Positions 45,875-55,343 of a stretch of DNA of 64,000 nt are shown here, piece by piece. Position 1 is the first letter of the stretch, and the number at the start of each line of letters is the position of its first letter. The stretch comes from Rothia similimucilaginosa (lineage in GTDB: Bacteria > Actinomycetota > Actinomycetes > Actinomycetales > Micrococcaceae), in NCBI RefSeq assembly GCF_029850875.1, contig NZ_JAOVAM010000008.1, positions 42,526 through 106,525 on the forward strand, given 5' to 3'. The notes beneath the pieces were generated by a model. That model saw nothing but the letters and a program-made list of their open reading frames with translations. It had not been told where the DNA came from and ran no database searches. The translations under genes were made by a program, and so were the position numbers.

Positions 45875-45922
45875 GCCCGGGAAGGTTCCTGCCGCACGGT
45901 GGGGTGCCTGCCCGGGCTTTCC
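45875..45922 (+). terminator. Terminator before ribF
   Basis: gcccggg pairs with cccgggc around a GC-rich loop, followed by ttt and cctt. Confidence 0.6.
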
Positions 45923-46120
45923 TTATGGGCTGGGTTTTCTGCGGGCGGGGCTTGGCTTGTAGGCGTGGTTCTGCCGCTGCCTGTCAGATACGCCGCTGCA
46001 CCCGGCACGCTAGGGGAGAGGGGTGCCGTTCCATTCCCTGTTGATTCCCGTTTTAAATTCTGCATCCTGCCGCCTGTGGTCTAGGATGGTTAGGTACATT
46101 TATCTTTTTCAGGAGAGCCC

Positions 46121-47125
46121 GTGACCCTCTACACCGCTTTGAGCGAGGTCCCCGCCGGCTACGGCCCCTCGGTCGTGACCATCGGCAATTTTGACGGCGT
46201 GCACCGTGGACATGCCCGCGTGATTTCGCGCGTGGTCTCCCTTGCTGAAGAGCAGGGTTTGAGCTCTATCGCGGTCTCTTTTGACCCGCACCCGATGCAG
46301 GTGCACCGTCCCGAGGTAACCCACCACGACATTATGGGCCAGGGCTCGCGCCGCTACTTCATGTGCCTGCTGGGTCTGAACGACTACCTGCTGTTGAACT
46401 ACAATTTGGAGTTCGCTTCGCAGACCCCCGAAGAGTTCGTGAAGTCCACCTTCGTGGATGCGCTGAATGCGCGTTTCGTGGTCATCGGTGACGACGTGCG
46501 CTTTGGTAACAACAACTCGGGCGACCTGAACACCATGCGTGAGTTGGGCGAGAAGTACGGCTTTGAGGTGGTTGTCGTTGAGGATCTGATGGTGGATGAG
46601 AACACCCGCTGCTCTTCGACCCGCATCCGTCAGCTACTGCTGGAGGGCGATATGCCTGCTGCCACCGAGCTGTTGGGTCGGCACCATATGATGGCTGGCG
46701 AGGTCGTGCACGGTCTGGCGCGCGGCCGCGAGTTGGGTTTCCCGACTGCGAACCTTGAGTTTGAGGCGCGCGGATTGATTCCCGCCGATGGCGTGTACGC
46801 CGGCTGGCTGGTGGATGAGGCGGGTAACCGTCACCCCTCCGCTATTTCGGTGGGTACAAACCCGACCTTTGACGGTATTGAGCACCGCCAGGTTGAGGCG
46901 CACGTGATTGACCGCCCCGAGGAACGCGTGGAGGATTTCAACCTGTACGGTCAGCATGTGCTGATTGAGTTCGTGAAGCGTCTGCGCCCCATGGTGGCGT
47001 ACACCGGTGTTGAGGCGCTGATTGAGCAGATTAATGATGATGTGGTGCAGACCCGCGAGGTGCTGGCTGAGGACGTTAGAAGTTACTGCCCGCCGGAGTG
47101 CCCGGTGCAGGCGGAAGTAAAGTAG
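46121..47125 (+). CDS. ribF: Bifunctional riboflavin kinase/FAD synthetase
   Basis: 334 aa. Phosphorylates riboflavin to FMN, then adenylylates it to FAD. The N-terminal nucleotidyltransferase has TIGNFDGVHRGHARVI and SFDPHPMQVHRP, plus SSTRIRQLLLEG. The C-terminal kinase domain has GRELGFPTANLE and GVYAGWLV. GTG 46121 with aggaga. No FMN riboswitch is seen upstream. A strong terminator follows. Confidence 0.96.
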   Translation: MTLYTALSEVPAGYGPSVVTIGNFDGVHRGHARVISRVVSLAEEQGLSSIAVSFDPHPMQVHRPEVTHHDIMGQGSRRYFMCLLGLNDYLLLNYNLEFASQTPEEFVKSTFVDALNARFVVIGDDVRFGNNNSGDLNTMRELGEKYGFEVVVVEDLMVDENTRCSSTRIRQLLLEGDMPAATELLGRHHMMAGEVVHGLARGRELGFPTANLEFEARGLIPADGVYAGWLVDEAGNRHPSAISVGTNPTFDGIEHRQVEAHVIDRPEERVEDFNLYGQHVLIEFVKRLRPMVAYTGVEALIEQINDDVVQTREVLAEDVRSYCPPECPVQAEVK

Positions 47126-47184
47126 CCCCACTGCTCATCTATGAGCGGCGTCCTGCGCTCATGCCCCTGCGATAACAGCTTGTA

Positions 47185-47224
47185 GCCCCGGCGGCAGATT
47201 TTTGGATCTGGCGCCGGGGCTTTT
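47185..47224 (+). terminator. ribF terminator
   Basis: gccccggcggcagat pairs with atctggcgccggggc (one mismatch), followed by tttt. Confidence 0.9.
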
Positions 47225-47363
47225 GTGTACCGGACTGGGTATCTTTCCGCGCCTGACCTGCTGCGCCGCCCGTGAAATATCCTGCGTTGTCAGCCTTTAC
47301 GTCCTGTGTCGCCCGCGAGGTATCCCTGTTTTAGTCGCCCCGGTTTTAAGAGAAGATAGAGTC

Positions 47364-47822
47364 ATGGAAAAAATGAACGTCGAATCCTTCAACCTCGACC
47401 ACCGCGCGGTAGCAGCACCCTACGTGCGTATCGCAGACCGCAAGGTCCTGCCCGGTGGCGACACCCTCATCAAGTACGATATCCGCTTCACCCAGCCGAA
47501 CACCGCGCACCTGGAAATGCCCACCGTACACTCCATCGAGCACCTGAGTGCCGAACATATGCGCAACCACACCGACCGTCTGATTGACTTCTCCCCGATG
47601 GGTTGCCAGACCGGTTTCTACGCGCTGACCCTGGGCCTGGAGCCCGAGGAGTTCTTCCCCATCCTGGAAGCAACCCTCAACGATATCCTCAATGCGATCG
47701 AGGTTCCGGCAGCGAACGAGGTGCAGTGCGGTTGGGGCGCCAACCACACCCTCGAAGGTGCGCAAGTTGCGGCTCGAGAGTTTCTCGCGGCACGCGATGA
47801 GTGGGCGCAGGTGATGGCGTAA
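47364..47822 (+). CDS. luxS: S-ribosylhomocysteine lyase (AI-2 synthase)
   Basis: 152 aa. Cleaves S-ribosylhomocysteine to homocysteine and DPD, the AI-2 precursor. Metal ligands HSIEH (His56, Glu59, His60) and Cys122 ([10 protein letters not shown]), catalytic Cys81 in MGCQTGF. Length is standard. ATG 47364 after agaagataga; the frame is open from 47202 but unconserved there. Its stop overlaps the pfs start (TAATG), so the two steps that process S-adenosylhomocysteine are made together. Confidence 0.97.
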   Translation: MEKMNVESFNLDHRAVAAPYVRIADRKVLPGGDTLIKYDIRFTQPNTAHLEMPTVHSIEHLSAEHMRNHTDRLIDFSPMGCQTGFYALTLGLEPEEFFPILEATLNDILNAIEVPAANEVQCGWGANHTLEGAQVAAREFLAARDEWAQVMA

Positions 47823-48715
47823 TGAGTGCACAGATTCCCGACGCTTTCGCATCCGCCTTCAACCCGGTGGACTTTGATCCGAATGCTTTCGACCCGGCTG
47901 AGGCGTTCAACAGCATGTTTGAGCTGATGGACGGCATGTCCAACGCCATTATTATTCAGGTGGCTATGGATGAGGAGCTCGCGCCTTTCCTGAAGATGAC
48001 CGAGGAACTGCAGCCCTCCTTCACCGAGGGCGCGGCGGTATTCCACCCGCGCTACCTGCAGGTGGGCGAGGACCAGGTTCCGCTGCTGCTGGTTCGCTCC
48101 AAGATTGGTCTGGTGAACGCGGCGAGTGCCGTCACCGAGGCAATCAGCTACTCCTCGAACTGCCTGGGCGTCATTAGCGCAGGTACCGCCGGCGGTTTGG
48201 CTCGCGGCATTAACGTGGGCGATGTGCTGATTGGTGAGAACTACACCTACACTGATGCCGACGCGACTGCGTTCGGTTACGCACGCGGCCAGGTTCCCGG
48301 CATGCCCGAAAGCTACGACGGTCAGGCGGACGAGTGGCAGGATGCTCTGGAGCATGCGCTCGCCGCATTGGAGCCGGTGCGTGAGCAGTCTGAGAGCGCG
48401 TGGGAGGTGCGCCGCGGCCAGATGCTGGCGGGTAACTCCTTCGTGACCGCCCACAACGTGAAAGACACCCGCGAAGCATTCGAGGGTGCCATCAGCACCG
48501 ACATGGAGACCACCGCTATTGCGCAGGTCTGCCACAACTACGAGATTCCGTTTATCGGTGTGCGTTGCGTGTCTGATCTGTGCGGCCCGGAGGCTGACCA
48601 GGACTTCCACCTCTCCGTGGATGTCGTGGCTCCTCGTTCGGCTCGTTACGCTCTGCAGCTGGCTGCTGAGCTGTGGACCGAAGCGCAGCTGGAGGCGCTG
48701 GATCTGGCTCTCTAA
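47822..48715 (+). CDS. mtnN: MTA/SAH nucleosidase (Pfs/MtnN)
   Basis: 297 aa. Removes adenine from S-adenosylhomocysteine and methylthioadenosine, giving the LuxS substrate. Conserved: VISAGTAGGLARGINVGDVL, the FEGAISTDMETTAIAQ active-site segment, and GVRCVSDLCGPEADQDF. The N-terminus is ~55 residues longer than in E. coli and rich in Phe/Asp/Pro; this may be a short docking or regulatory part. ATG 47822 shares bases with the luxS stop (translational coupling). Confidence 0.93.
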   Translation: MSAQIPDAFASAFNPVDFDPNAFDPAEAFNSMFELMDGMSNAIIIQVAMDEELAPFLKMTEELQPSFTEGAAVFHPRYLQVGEDQVPLLLVRSKIGLVNAASAVTEAISYSSNCLGVISAGTAGGLARGINVGDVLIGENYTYTDADATAFGYARGQVPGMPESYDGQADEWQDALEHALAALEPVREQSESAWEVRRGQMLAGNSFVTAHNVKDTREAFEGAISTDMETTAIAQVCHNYEIPFIGVRCVSDLCGPEADQDFHLSVDVVAPRSARYALQLAAELWTEAQLEALDLAL

Positions 48716-48788
48716 AGCTAAATCTCTGAAACTAAAACTCTAAATCTTTTAGAGCATGCGTCGGGATGTGAGCTTGCATTGAGAAGTG

Positions 48789-48829
48789 CCGGGGCGTGAG
48801 CCTAATGGGTTTGCGCCCCGGTCTTTTTT
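48789..48829 (+). terminator. luxS-mtnN terminator
   Basis: ccggggcg pairs with cgccccgg, followed by tcttttttta. Confidence 0.9.
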
Positions 48830-48971
48830 ACCTCAGTCTTTCTGTTGCCCGGCTCTTTGATGCACCCGATCCGTGATAAATGCAGAAATATTAATCGTGG
48901 TGAATATACATTCTGTGTGTCGTGGAGTACTATGAATGTGGAAACTATCCGATCTCACAGAGGAGTCCGTC

Positions 48972-49274
48972 GTGAAGTTCTGCCCGACTCTCGCCTCCGT
49001 CACCGGTCTGCTCGGTGGCTACAAGGTTGCATCTAGCACTGGCGTCCGCCCGCTCGGTGGCGCTGTCCTGGCACTGTGTGGTGCCGTGGCTTACAAGAAT
49101 TGGAAGCGTAAGGCTGGCGCAGGCCGTGCCACCTTCCTCACCGCTCTCTACCTCGGAGCGTTCGGCGCCGCTCATCCGCTCGCCAAGAAGCTTGGCGCGT
49201 GGCCTGCAGTCTACACTGTGACTGCTGTAACCGCTCTGTGTTCTATCGTCATTGGACGTAAGCGACAGAAGTAG
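48972..49274 (+). CDS. Small membrane protein of unknown function
   Basis: 100 aa from GTG with agaggag 6 bp upstream (an in-frame ATG at 48936 lacks one). Helices at about 10-40 and 45-98, with Gly-rich stretches (GLLGGYKVASSTGVRPLGG) and RKRQK at the end. No family recognised; size and build suggest a small integral membrane protein. A bidirectional terminator follows immediately. Confidence 0.6.
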   Translation: MKFCPTLASVTGLLGGYKVASSTGVRPLGGAVLALCGAVAYKNWKRKAGAGRATFLTALYLGAFGAAHPLAKKLGAWPAVYTVTAVTALCSIVIGRKRQK

Positions 49275-49283
49275 TCTTTGACA

Positions 49284-49326
49284 AAAAAGACGGCGGAAAG
49301 GCAACGTTGCCTTCCCGCCGTCTTTT
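49284..49326. terminator. Bidirectional terminator
   Basis: gacggcggaaaggcaac / gttgccttcccgccgtc (one mismatch), preceded by six A and followed by four T. Confidence 0.9.
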
Positions 49327-49360
49327 GCGTTCCCTCCCGCCGTGCAGGCTGGGAGCGGAT

Positions 49361-49418
49361 GCGTCGGGGCGACGCGCGAAGACAACACCTTCTCGCAACG
49401 CCCCATCACTCGATGGGG
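49361..49418 (+). other. Two small hairpins upstream of the permease
   Basis: gcgtcggggcgacgc (49361-49375) and ccccatcactcgatgggg (49401-49418) are perfect short stems in the 269-bp gap. They do not fit a riboswitch class that can be recognised by eye. Confidence 0.35.
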
Positions 49419-49543
49419 AGTGAACCAGTCGGTGCCGCGCTAGACCACCTGCGAACTGCTATAGCACAGGCAAGCTCAGCACCGCCCGATACGTTTCCCC
49501 GCCATAAGCGGGTACACCCCACGAGGTAAAGGAAAAGAAGAAG

Positions 49544-50944
49544 ATGAATACCACTCCGGACTCATCCCCGGTACAGCAGGGAGCAGTAGCCCCCGAGAGC
49601 CCGCAGTTAGCGCGTGGACTCTCCCTGCGCCATATCATGTTCATCGCCCTCGGCTCCGCCATCGGCACCGGCCTGTTCTACGGCTCGGCATCCGCCATTC
49701 AGCTGGCGGGCCCCTCCGTGCTGCTTGCCTACGTTATTGGCGGCGCGGCAGTGTTCATGGTGATGCGCGCAATGGGCGAACTTGCCCTGGCGCACCCGGT
49801 CTCCGGAGCATTCTCCGAATACGCCACCCGATACCTCGGGCGCTGGGCTGGTTTCGTGACCGGCTGGACCTACGCCCTGGAAATGGCGCTGGTCGCCATT
49901 GCGGACGTCACCGCCTTTGCCGTGTACATGAAGTTCTGGTTCCCGAACAGCCCCTCCTGGATTTGGATTGTCTCTGTCCTGCTGATTCTGCTCGCCATTA
50001 ACCTGGCGAAGGTCAAGGCGTTCGGCGAGACCGAATTCTGGTTCACCCTCGTGAAAGTCACCGCCATTATCGCCATGATTGTTGGCGGTATCGCCCTACT
50101 TTTCGTCGGCGTGCAGGCGCATGATTCGGTGGCACCTTCGGTCACGAACCTCTGGTCACTTGAGGGTGGCTTTTTCGCGAACGGATTTACCGGCTTCCTT
50201 GCCTGCTTTACCGTGGTGATGTTTGCTTTCGGCGGTATTGAGAACATCGGTATTGCCGCCGGTGAGGCGAAGGACCCGCGCACCTCAATTCCCAAGGCGA
50301 TTCGCACGGTGCCGTTCCGCATCCTCATCTTCTACATTCTGACCCTGTCGGTCATCATGTCCCTGTACCCCTGGTACTCAGTGACGAAGGCAAACTCGCC
50401 GTTCGTGCAGATCTTTGAGGGACTGGGTATTCCGGCTGCTGCTTCGATTCTGAACGTGGTCATCATTACCGCCGCAATCTCTGCGCTGAACGCGGACGTG
50501 TACGGTGCCGGCCGCATGATGTACGGTTTGGCGAAGCAGAACCTGGCACCGGCCTCCTTCGCGAAGGTCACCAAAAATGGTGCGCCCTGGATGACCACCA
50601 TCATCATGGTGCTGGTCATGGCGGTCGGTGTGATCGTGAACGTGCTCTTCGAGAATGCGTTCGAGGTGGTCGCCTCCCTGGCAACCTTCGCGACCGTATT
50701 CGTGTGGGTTATGATTTTGCTGGCGCACATCGCGTTCAAGCGCAGTGGTGCTGATATCAAGGTGCAGCCGGTACGCCAGCCTCTGTGGCTGAGCTACCTG
50801 GCGTTGGCGTTCATGATCTTTATCGTGGTGCTCTTCGGCTGCTTCGCCGATACCCAGCTGGCGCTGGTGATGGGCGCAATCTGGTGCCTGTTCCTGCTGG
50901 GCTACTATCGCCTCGTGGTGGTCCGCGCTCGCGCTGAAGCGTAG
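49544..50944 (+). CDS. Amino-acid permease (APC superfamily, AAT type)
   Basis: 466 aa, about 12 membrane helices. Proton-driven uptake of an amino acid. The AAT signature GLSLRHIMFIALGSAIGTGLF follows in two short blocks after a polar ~25-residue N-terminus. FGGIENIGIAAGEAKDPR in helix 6 and SALNADVYGAGRMMYGLA are typical. Family members carry proline, aromatic or other neutral amino acids; which one cannot be told. ATG 49544 after aaaggaaaagaag. Confidence 0.93.
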   Translation: MNTTPDSSPVQQGAVAPESPQLARGLSLRHIMFIALGSAIGTGLFYGSASAIQLAGPSVLLAYVIGGAAVFMVMRAMGELALAHPVSGAFSEYATRYLGRWAGFVTGWTYALEMALVAIADVTAFAVYMKFWFPNSPSWIWIVSVLLILLAINLAKVKAFGETEFWFTLVKVTAIIAMIVGGIALLFVGVQAHDSVAPSVTNLWSLEGGFFANGFTGFLACFTVVMFAFGGIENIGIAAGEAKDPRTSIPKAIRTVPFRILIFYILTLSVIMSLYPWYSVTKANSPFVQIFEGLGIPAAASILNVVIITAAISALNADVYGAGRMMYGLAKQNLAPASFAKVTKNGAPWMTTIIMVLVMAVGVIVNVLFENAFEVVASLATFATVFVWVMILLAHIAFKRSGADIKVQPVRQPLWLSYLALAFMIFIVVLFGCFADTQLALVMGAIWCLFLLGYYRLVVVRARAEA

Positions 50945-51111
50945 AGAAGAGAAGCACAAAGAGCAGAAGCATAAACACTGAATTCTCAACGTCAAGCCCG
51001 GTACACGAACCCTGCGTGAGAACCAGGCTGTGAAGCCCGGCGACTGGTAGTGTGATGAGCTACCTGCCGCCGGGATTCTGTTCACCCTTCCACGAAAGTG
51101 CCCCGGTAGCG

Positions 51112-51117
51112 TAGAAT
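51112..51117 (+). promoter_or_regulatory. Possible -10 for rpsO
   Basis: tagaat in gcgtagaatggg, 116 bp before rpsO. The -35 is unclear. The 50945-51232 gap otherwise holds no gene. Confidence 0.35.
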
Positions 51118-51232
51118 GGGAAGAACGCGTCTGCAGTCCGCAGTAGACGACGTGTAGTACAGGGCGTAAGCCCACCACCCGGCGGCAACCGTCCGTACGG
51201 GACGTATGCGGTACTAACTCTAGGAGTTAAAA

Positions 51233-51502
51233 GTGGCACTGGATCCCGCTGTCAAGCAGGCAATCATCAAGGAATACGCAACCCACGAGGGCGACACCGG
51301 TTCGCCCGAGGTTCAGATTGCAGTTCTGTCTCGTCGTATCGCCGACCTGACCGAGCACCTGAAGTTCCACAAGCACGATCACCACTCCCGTCGTGGCCTG
51401 ATGATCCTCGTTGGTCGTCGCCGCAACATGCTCGGCTACCTGAAGAGCGTCGACATCGAGCGTTACCGTTCGCTGATCGAGCGCCTGGGTCTGCGCCGAT
51501 AA
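51233..51502 (+). CDS. rpsO: 30S ribosomal protein S15
   Basis: 89 aa. Complete S15 ([50 protein letters not shown]). GTG 51233 after ctaggag. Followed by a structured gap and pnp, as in most bacteria. The leader (about 51125-51232) has GC-rich pairings that could bind S15 for autoregulation, but no specific structure can be assigned. Confidence 0.98.
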   Translation: MALDPAVKQAIIKEYATHEGDTGSPEVQIAVLSRRIADLTEHLKFHKHDHHSRRGLMILVGRRRNMLGYLKSVDIERYRSLIERLGLRR

Positions 51503-51553
51503 AACAGGAGCGTCTTGACGCTTTTGTGGTGATTAATCGCCTTGAGGCGGTGT

Positions 51554-51710
51554 GTGCGGACGTGCTGTCAGCACTACCAACCCTCCATCACGGAGGCGGG
51601 TAGCGCCAGCGCGTCCGTACTGCCGCGTTGAGGGGCGCATCTTCTACTCGCTAGATTTCAGTGTTAGATTCCAATGCTAGAATCCACAGCGAGTAATCGT
51701 GAGAAGATGC
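51554..51710 (+). other. rpsO-pnp intergenic hairpins
   Basis: Hairpin 1: tgcggacg-tgctg (51554-51566) pairs with cagcgcgtccgta (51607-51619). Hairpin 2: gcatcttc plus tactcgct (51637-51652) pairs with agcgagta (51688-51695) and gaagatgc (51703-51710) around a 7-base bulge. rpsO-pnp hairpins are known RNase III and PNPase control sites in E. coli and Streptomyces; the same role here is inferred. The rest of 51503-51908 shows no gene. Confidence 0.65.
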
Positions 51711-51908
51711 CGTCCCACCTGAAAGAAAGAACAGAAGGCCGTGCCGGCACACACGCCGCGGTCCTCGGTAGCGAATTACGGAACAACACCACCCCACAAC
51801 CTTGCTGACACGCGTCGCGCACACGAAAAGGTAGGGGAGAGGTGCCGTGGTTTCCTATCGAAGGCCGACTCGTGCACCGTACGGCCTGCCAAGAAGAAAG
51901 AAGGAACC

Positions 51909-54128
51909 GTGGAAGGTCCCGAAATCAAGTTTGCCGAAGTCGAAATCGACAACGGCATTCACGGTAAGCGCCACGTGCGCTTTGAAACTGGCCGCCTCGC
52001 AAAGCAGGCAGCTGGCTCCGTCCTCGTCACTATCGATGACGAGACCACCCTGCTCTCCGCAACTGCAATCGGCAAGTCTCCCCGTGAGGGCTTCGACTTC
52101 TTCCCGCTGACCGTGGATGTGGAAGAGCGCATGTATGCAGGCGGCAAGATCCCCGCATCGTACTTCCGCCGCGAAGGCCGCCCCAGTACCGAAGCAATCC
52201 TGGCTGCACGCCTGATTGACCGCCCGCTGCGCCCCGCCTTCACCAAGGGCATCCGCAACGAAGTGCAGGTTGTTGTTACTGTCCTGACCTATGAGCCGGA
52301 CGAAATCTACAACACTTTCGCAATTAACGCTGCATCCGCATCGACCTCCCTGTCCGGTGCGCCGTTCAACGGCCCCATCGGTGGCGTGCGCATGGCACTG
52401 ATTGATGGCCAGTGGGTCTGCTTCCCCAAGTACTCCCAGCTGGAAAACGCTGTGTTCGACATGGCTGTTGCAGGTCGTATTGTCACCAAGGCTGACGGTA
52501 CCGAAGACGTCGCCATCATGATGGTTGAGGCAGAAGCAACCGACAACTCCTGGAAGCTCATCAAGGAAGACGGCCAGACCGCCCCCACCGAAGAGATCGT
52601 CGCAGAGGGCCTGGAAGCAGCTAAGCCCTTCATCGCAGCACTGTGCAAGGCACAGGCTGACCTGGTGGCTCGCGCAGGTAAGCCCGCCCTGGAACTGCCC
52701 TTCTTCGGCGGCCACGGTGAGGACGTCGACGCAGCAGTTGAGGCATTCGCAGCAGACCGCCTGGCAGAGGTGTACTCCATCGCTGGCAAGCAGGAACGCG
52801 AAGCAGCCGCCGCCGAGCTGCAGGAAGAGCTCATGGAAGCTCTCACCGGCGAAGGCAAGGAATTCGAAGAGCGCTCCAACGAGGTCTCCGTAGCATTTGC
52901 TGCCCTGACCAAGCACGTGGTTCGCCAGCGCATCCTCACCGAGCAGGTCCGTATTGACGGCCGCGGCCTGACCGACATCCGCCAGCTCACCGCTGAGGTT
53001 GAAATCCTGCCCCGCGTTCACGGTTCCGCTCTCTTCGAGCGCGGCGAAACCCAGATTATGGGTATCACCACCCTGAACATGCTCAAGATGGAGCAGCAGC
53101 TGGACTCCCTGCACCCGGTCAAGTCCAAGCGCTACATCCACCACTACAACTTCCCGCCGTACTCCACCGGTGAGACCGGCCGTGTGGGTTCGCCCAAGCG
53201 CCGCGAAATCGGCCACGGTGCACTCGCAGAGCGTGCAATCACCCCGGTGCTGCCCTCCCGCGATGAGTTCCCCTACGCAATCCGTCAGGTCTCTGAGGCT
53301 CTGGGCTCCAATGGCTCGACCTCCATGGGTTCGGTTTGCGCATCGACCCTGTCCCTGCTGAACGCCGGTGTGCCGCTGCGCGCACCCGTTGCAGGTATTG
53401 CAATGGGTCTGGTCTCTGACGAGGTTGACGGCGAGACCCGCTACGCAGCCCTGACCGACATCCTCGGTGCGGAAGACGCACTGGGCGATATGGACTTCAA
53501 GGTTGCAGGTACCTCCGAGTTCGTGACCGCTATCCAGCTGGACACCAAGCTCGATGGTATCCCCGCATCCGTGCTCGCTGGCGCACTGACTCAGGCACGT
53601 GAGGCTCGCCTGCACATCCTCGAGGTGCTCGTCAGCGCGATTGACGCACCGGATGAGATGAGCGAGTTCGCACCGCGCATTATTTCCGTGAAGATCCCGG
53701 TTGCCAAGATCGGTGAGGTCATCGGCCCCAAGGGTAAGATGATCAACCAGATCCAGGAAGACACCGGCGCAGACATCTCCATTGAGGACGACGGCACCGT
53801 GTACATCGGTGCAGCTGACGGCCCCTCCGCCGAGGCTGCCCGTGCGGCGGTGAACGCTATCGCTAACCCGCAGGTTCCCGAGGTGGGCGAACGCTACCTG
53901 GGTACCGTGGTGAAGGTGACCGACTTCGGCGCGTTCATCTCCCTGACCCCCGGTAAGGACGGCCTGCTGCACATCTCCGAGATGCGTAAGCTCAACGGCG
54001 GCAAGCGCGTTGTTGACGCTGAGGACGTTGTCTCCGTGGGCCAGAAGGTCCAGGTGGAGATCACCAAGATTGATGACCGCGGCAAGCTCTCGCTGGCACC
54101 GGTCGTTGAGGGTGGCGACGACGAGTAG
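51909..54128 (+). CDS. pnp: Polyribonucleotide nucleotidyltransferase (PNPase)
   Basis: 739 aa. 3'-5' phosphorolytic RNA decay enzyme. Two RNase PH domains (first from ~15, [19 protein letters not shown]; second with [20 protein letters not shown]), a KH domain ([19 protein letters not shown]) and a C-terminal S1 domain ([18 protein letters not shown]). GTG 51909 with aaagaagga; the frame is open from 51741 but that part is the structured leader. A terminator follows. Confidence 0.97.
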   Translation: MEGPEIKFAEVEIDNGIHGKRHVRFETGRLAKQAAGSVLVTIDDETTLLSATAIGKSPREGFDFFPLTVDVEERMYAGGKIPASYFRREGRPSTEAILAARLIDRPLRPAFTKGIRNEVQVVVTVLTYEPDEIYNTFAINAASASTSLSGAPFNGPIGGVRMALIDGQWVCFPKYSQLENAVFDMAVAGRIVTKADGTEDVAIMMVEAEATDNSWKLIKEDGQTAPTEEIVAEGLEAAKPFIAALCKAQADLVARAGKPALELPFFGGHGEDVDAAVEAFAADRLAEVYSIAGKQEREAAAAELQEELMEALTGEGKEFEERSNEVSVAFAALTKHVVRQRILTEQVRIDGRGLTDIRQLTAEVEILPRVHGSALFERGETQIMGITTLNMLKMEQQLDSLHPVKSKRYIHHYNFPPYSTGETGRVGSPKRREIGHGALAERAITPVLPSRDEFPYAIRQVSEALGSNGSTSMGSVCASTLSLLNAGVPLRAPVAGIAMGLVSDEVDGETRYAALTDILGAEDALGDMDFKVAGTSEFVTAIQLDTKLDGIPASVLAGALTQAREARLHILEVLVSAIDAPDEMSEFAPRIISVKIPVAKIGEVIGPKGKMINQIQEDTGADISIEDDGTVYIGAADGPSAEAARAAVNAIANPQVPEVGERYLGTVVKVTDFGAFISLTPGKDGLLHISEMRKLNGGKRVVDAEDVVSVGQKVQVEITKIDDRGKLSLAPVVEGGDDE

Positions 54129-54150
54129 TCGTAACCCCCGCTAAGTGATG

Positions 54151-54212
54151 AGGGGCGTTCGGCGCACCCGGTGCGGTTCATTCCCCGCCGGATGCACCGG
54201 GCGCCCCTTATC
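54151..54212 (+). terminator. pnp terminator
   Basis: aggggcg...cccggtgc pairs with gcaccggg...cgcccct, followed by tatct. A GC-rich two-part stem. Confidence 0.7.
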
Positions 54213-54235
54213 TCATGAGGTTGGAGACCAGCGGA

Positions 54236-55321
54236 ATGCAGCCCGCTGTTCTCACTATGAAAGGGATATCGGAATTGTCGACTCGACGAGATACGACGAT
54301 TGATATTGCCAAGGGCATCGCGATTATTGCGATTGTTTTTGGGCATATTCATCGAGGAATGTGGGCATCAGGGTTGGGCACCGAGGCCCTGCGCCCCTAC
54401 AAGTTCATGCTGGATTATGGGGTTTATTTCTGGCACCTGGTAGTTTTCGCTTTCCTGAGCGGTCTTTTTGTGACCCGAGGAGCAACGAAGACTACTGCCT
54501 CCTCCTATCTGACGAAGCGTCTGGTTCTCTTCGGATACCTGTATGTTGTTTGGCAGGTTTTGCAGGTGGGCATGAAACTTGTACTTCCGTCTAATTCTTC
54601 CGATAAGACGACTGTTATGAGCCTGCTCGAGCTGTGGAAACCTGAAGGTCAGCTCTGGTTCTTCCCCTGGCTCATGATTGTCACCATTATTGCTGTGCTG
54701 GGCCGTGTCTGGCAGAAGGATGTCAAAGCCTACGCTGTTGTGGTAGTGTGCACGGTTCTTGCCATCGTTTTCTGGGGCTATAGCGGCGATTATGTAGGTA
54801 CCGGAGGTATCTCTCTTGCGGTCTTCTTCCTCTTTGGCGTGGCTCTTGGCCATGAGAGATTCCAAGCTATTATGGAGTCCGTACCGTTGGCGGTACACGC
54901 TGCCATTGTGGTAGTAGGTCTTGCCGTCTACACCGTAATTTTGGTGAATGTACAGGCTGCTCCGCCGACTGTGGTGCCCTACTTTGCGAATAACCCGGCG
55001 GCAATCGCTATGGGTGTTGTCGCTTCGTTGCTGTCTTCGCTGGCGGTGCTCTCGCTCTCCTACCTGCTGGCGAGGGTTCCGTGGAGCGGCTGGCTCGCCT
55101 ACCTGGGCCGTCACTCCCTGGAAATCTTTATCGCGCATATTGTGTGCGGTGCAGCTTTCCGTTTTGTGCTAACGAAGTCCGGTTTCTTCTCAGTACCCCT
55201 GTTCCTGGTGGGAGGAACGATCTTCGCGATCCTCGCCTCGCTCCTGATGGGGTACTGTGCTCAGAAGCTGCGGGTTCCGCTGTTTGCGTTGCCTCGCCCT
55301 CTTGAACGAAAAATTAGCTAA
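54236..55321 (+). CDS. Acyltransferase-3 family membrane protein
   Basis: 361 aa, about ten membrane helices. Opens with RRDTTIDIAKGIAIIAIVFGHIHRG, where the His after the first helix is the family catalytic residue (two short blocks), and ends with SLEIFIAHIVCGAAFRFVL. Such enzymes O-acetylate surface sugars or other envelope groups. More A/T-rich codons (ATT, TTT) than its neighbours. Inserted between pnp and the M16 peptidase, which are normally adjacent. ATG 54236 has ttggag 10 bp upstream; an ATG at 54215 and a TTG near 54275 are alternatives. Confidence 0.82.
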   Translation: MQPAVLTMKGISELSTRRDTTIDIAKGIAIIAIVFGHIHRGMWASGLGTEALRPYKFMLDYGVYFWHLVVFAFLSGLFVTRGATKTTASSYLTKRLVLFGYLYVVWQVLQVGMKLVLPSNSSDKTTVMSLLELWKPEGQLWFFPWLMIVTIIAVLGRVWQKDVKAYAVVVVCTVLAIVFWGYSGDYVGTGGISLAVFFLFGVALGHERFQAIMESVPLAVHAAIVVVGLAVYTVILVNVQAAPPTVVPYFANNPAAIAMGVVASLLSSLAVLSLSYLLARVPWSGWLAYLGRHSLEIFIAHIVCGAAFRFVLTKSGFFSVPLFLVGGTIFAILASLLMGYCAQKLRVPLFALPRPLERKIS

Positions 55322-55343
55322 TCGAAATATCGAAGGACGCTGA

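Noticed and set aside
46000..46120. FMN riboswitch before ribF
   Set aside because: No conserved RFN elements.
49327..49543. SAM or amino-acid riboswitch before the permease
   Set aside because: Only two small stems; no conserved core of a known class.
51855..53972. Long open frame on the strand opposite pnp (about 705 codons)
   Set aside because: Caused by codon bias of pnp; repetitive Cys/His/Val composition, no ribosome site, no family.
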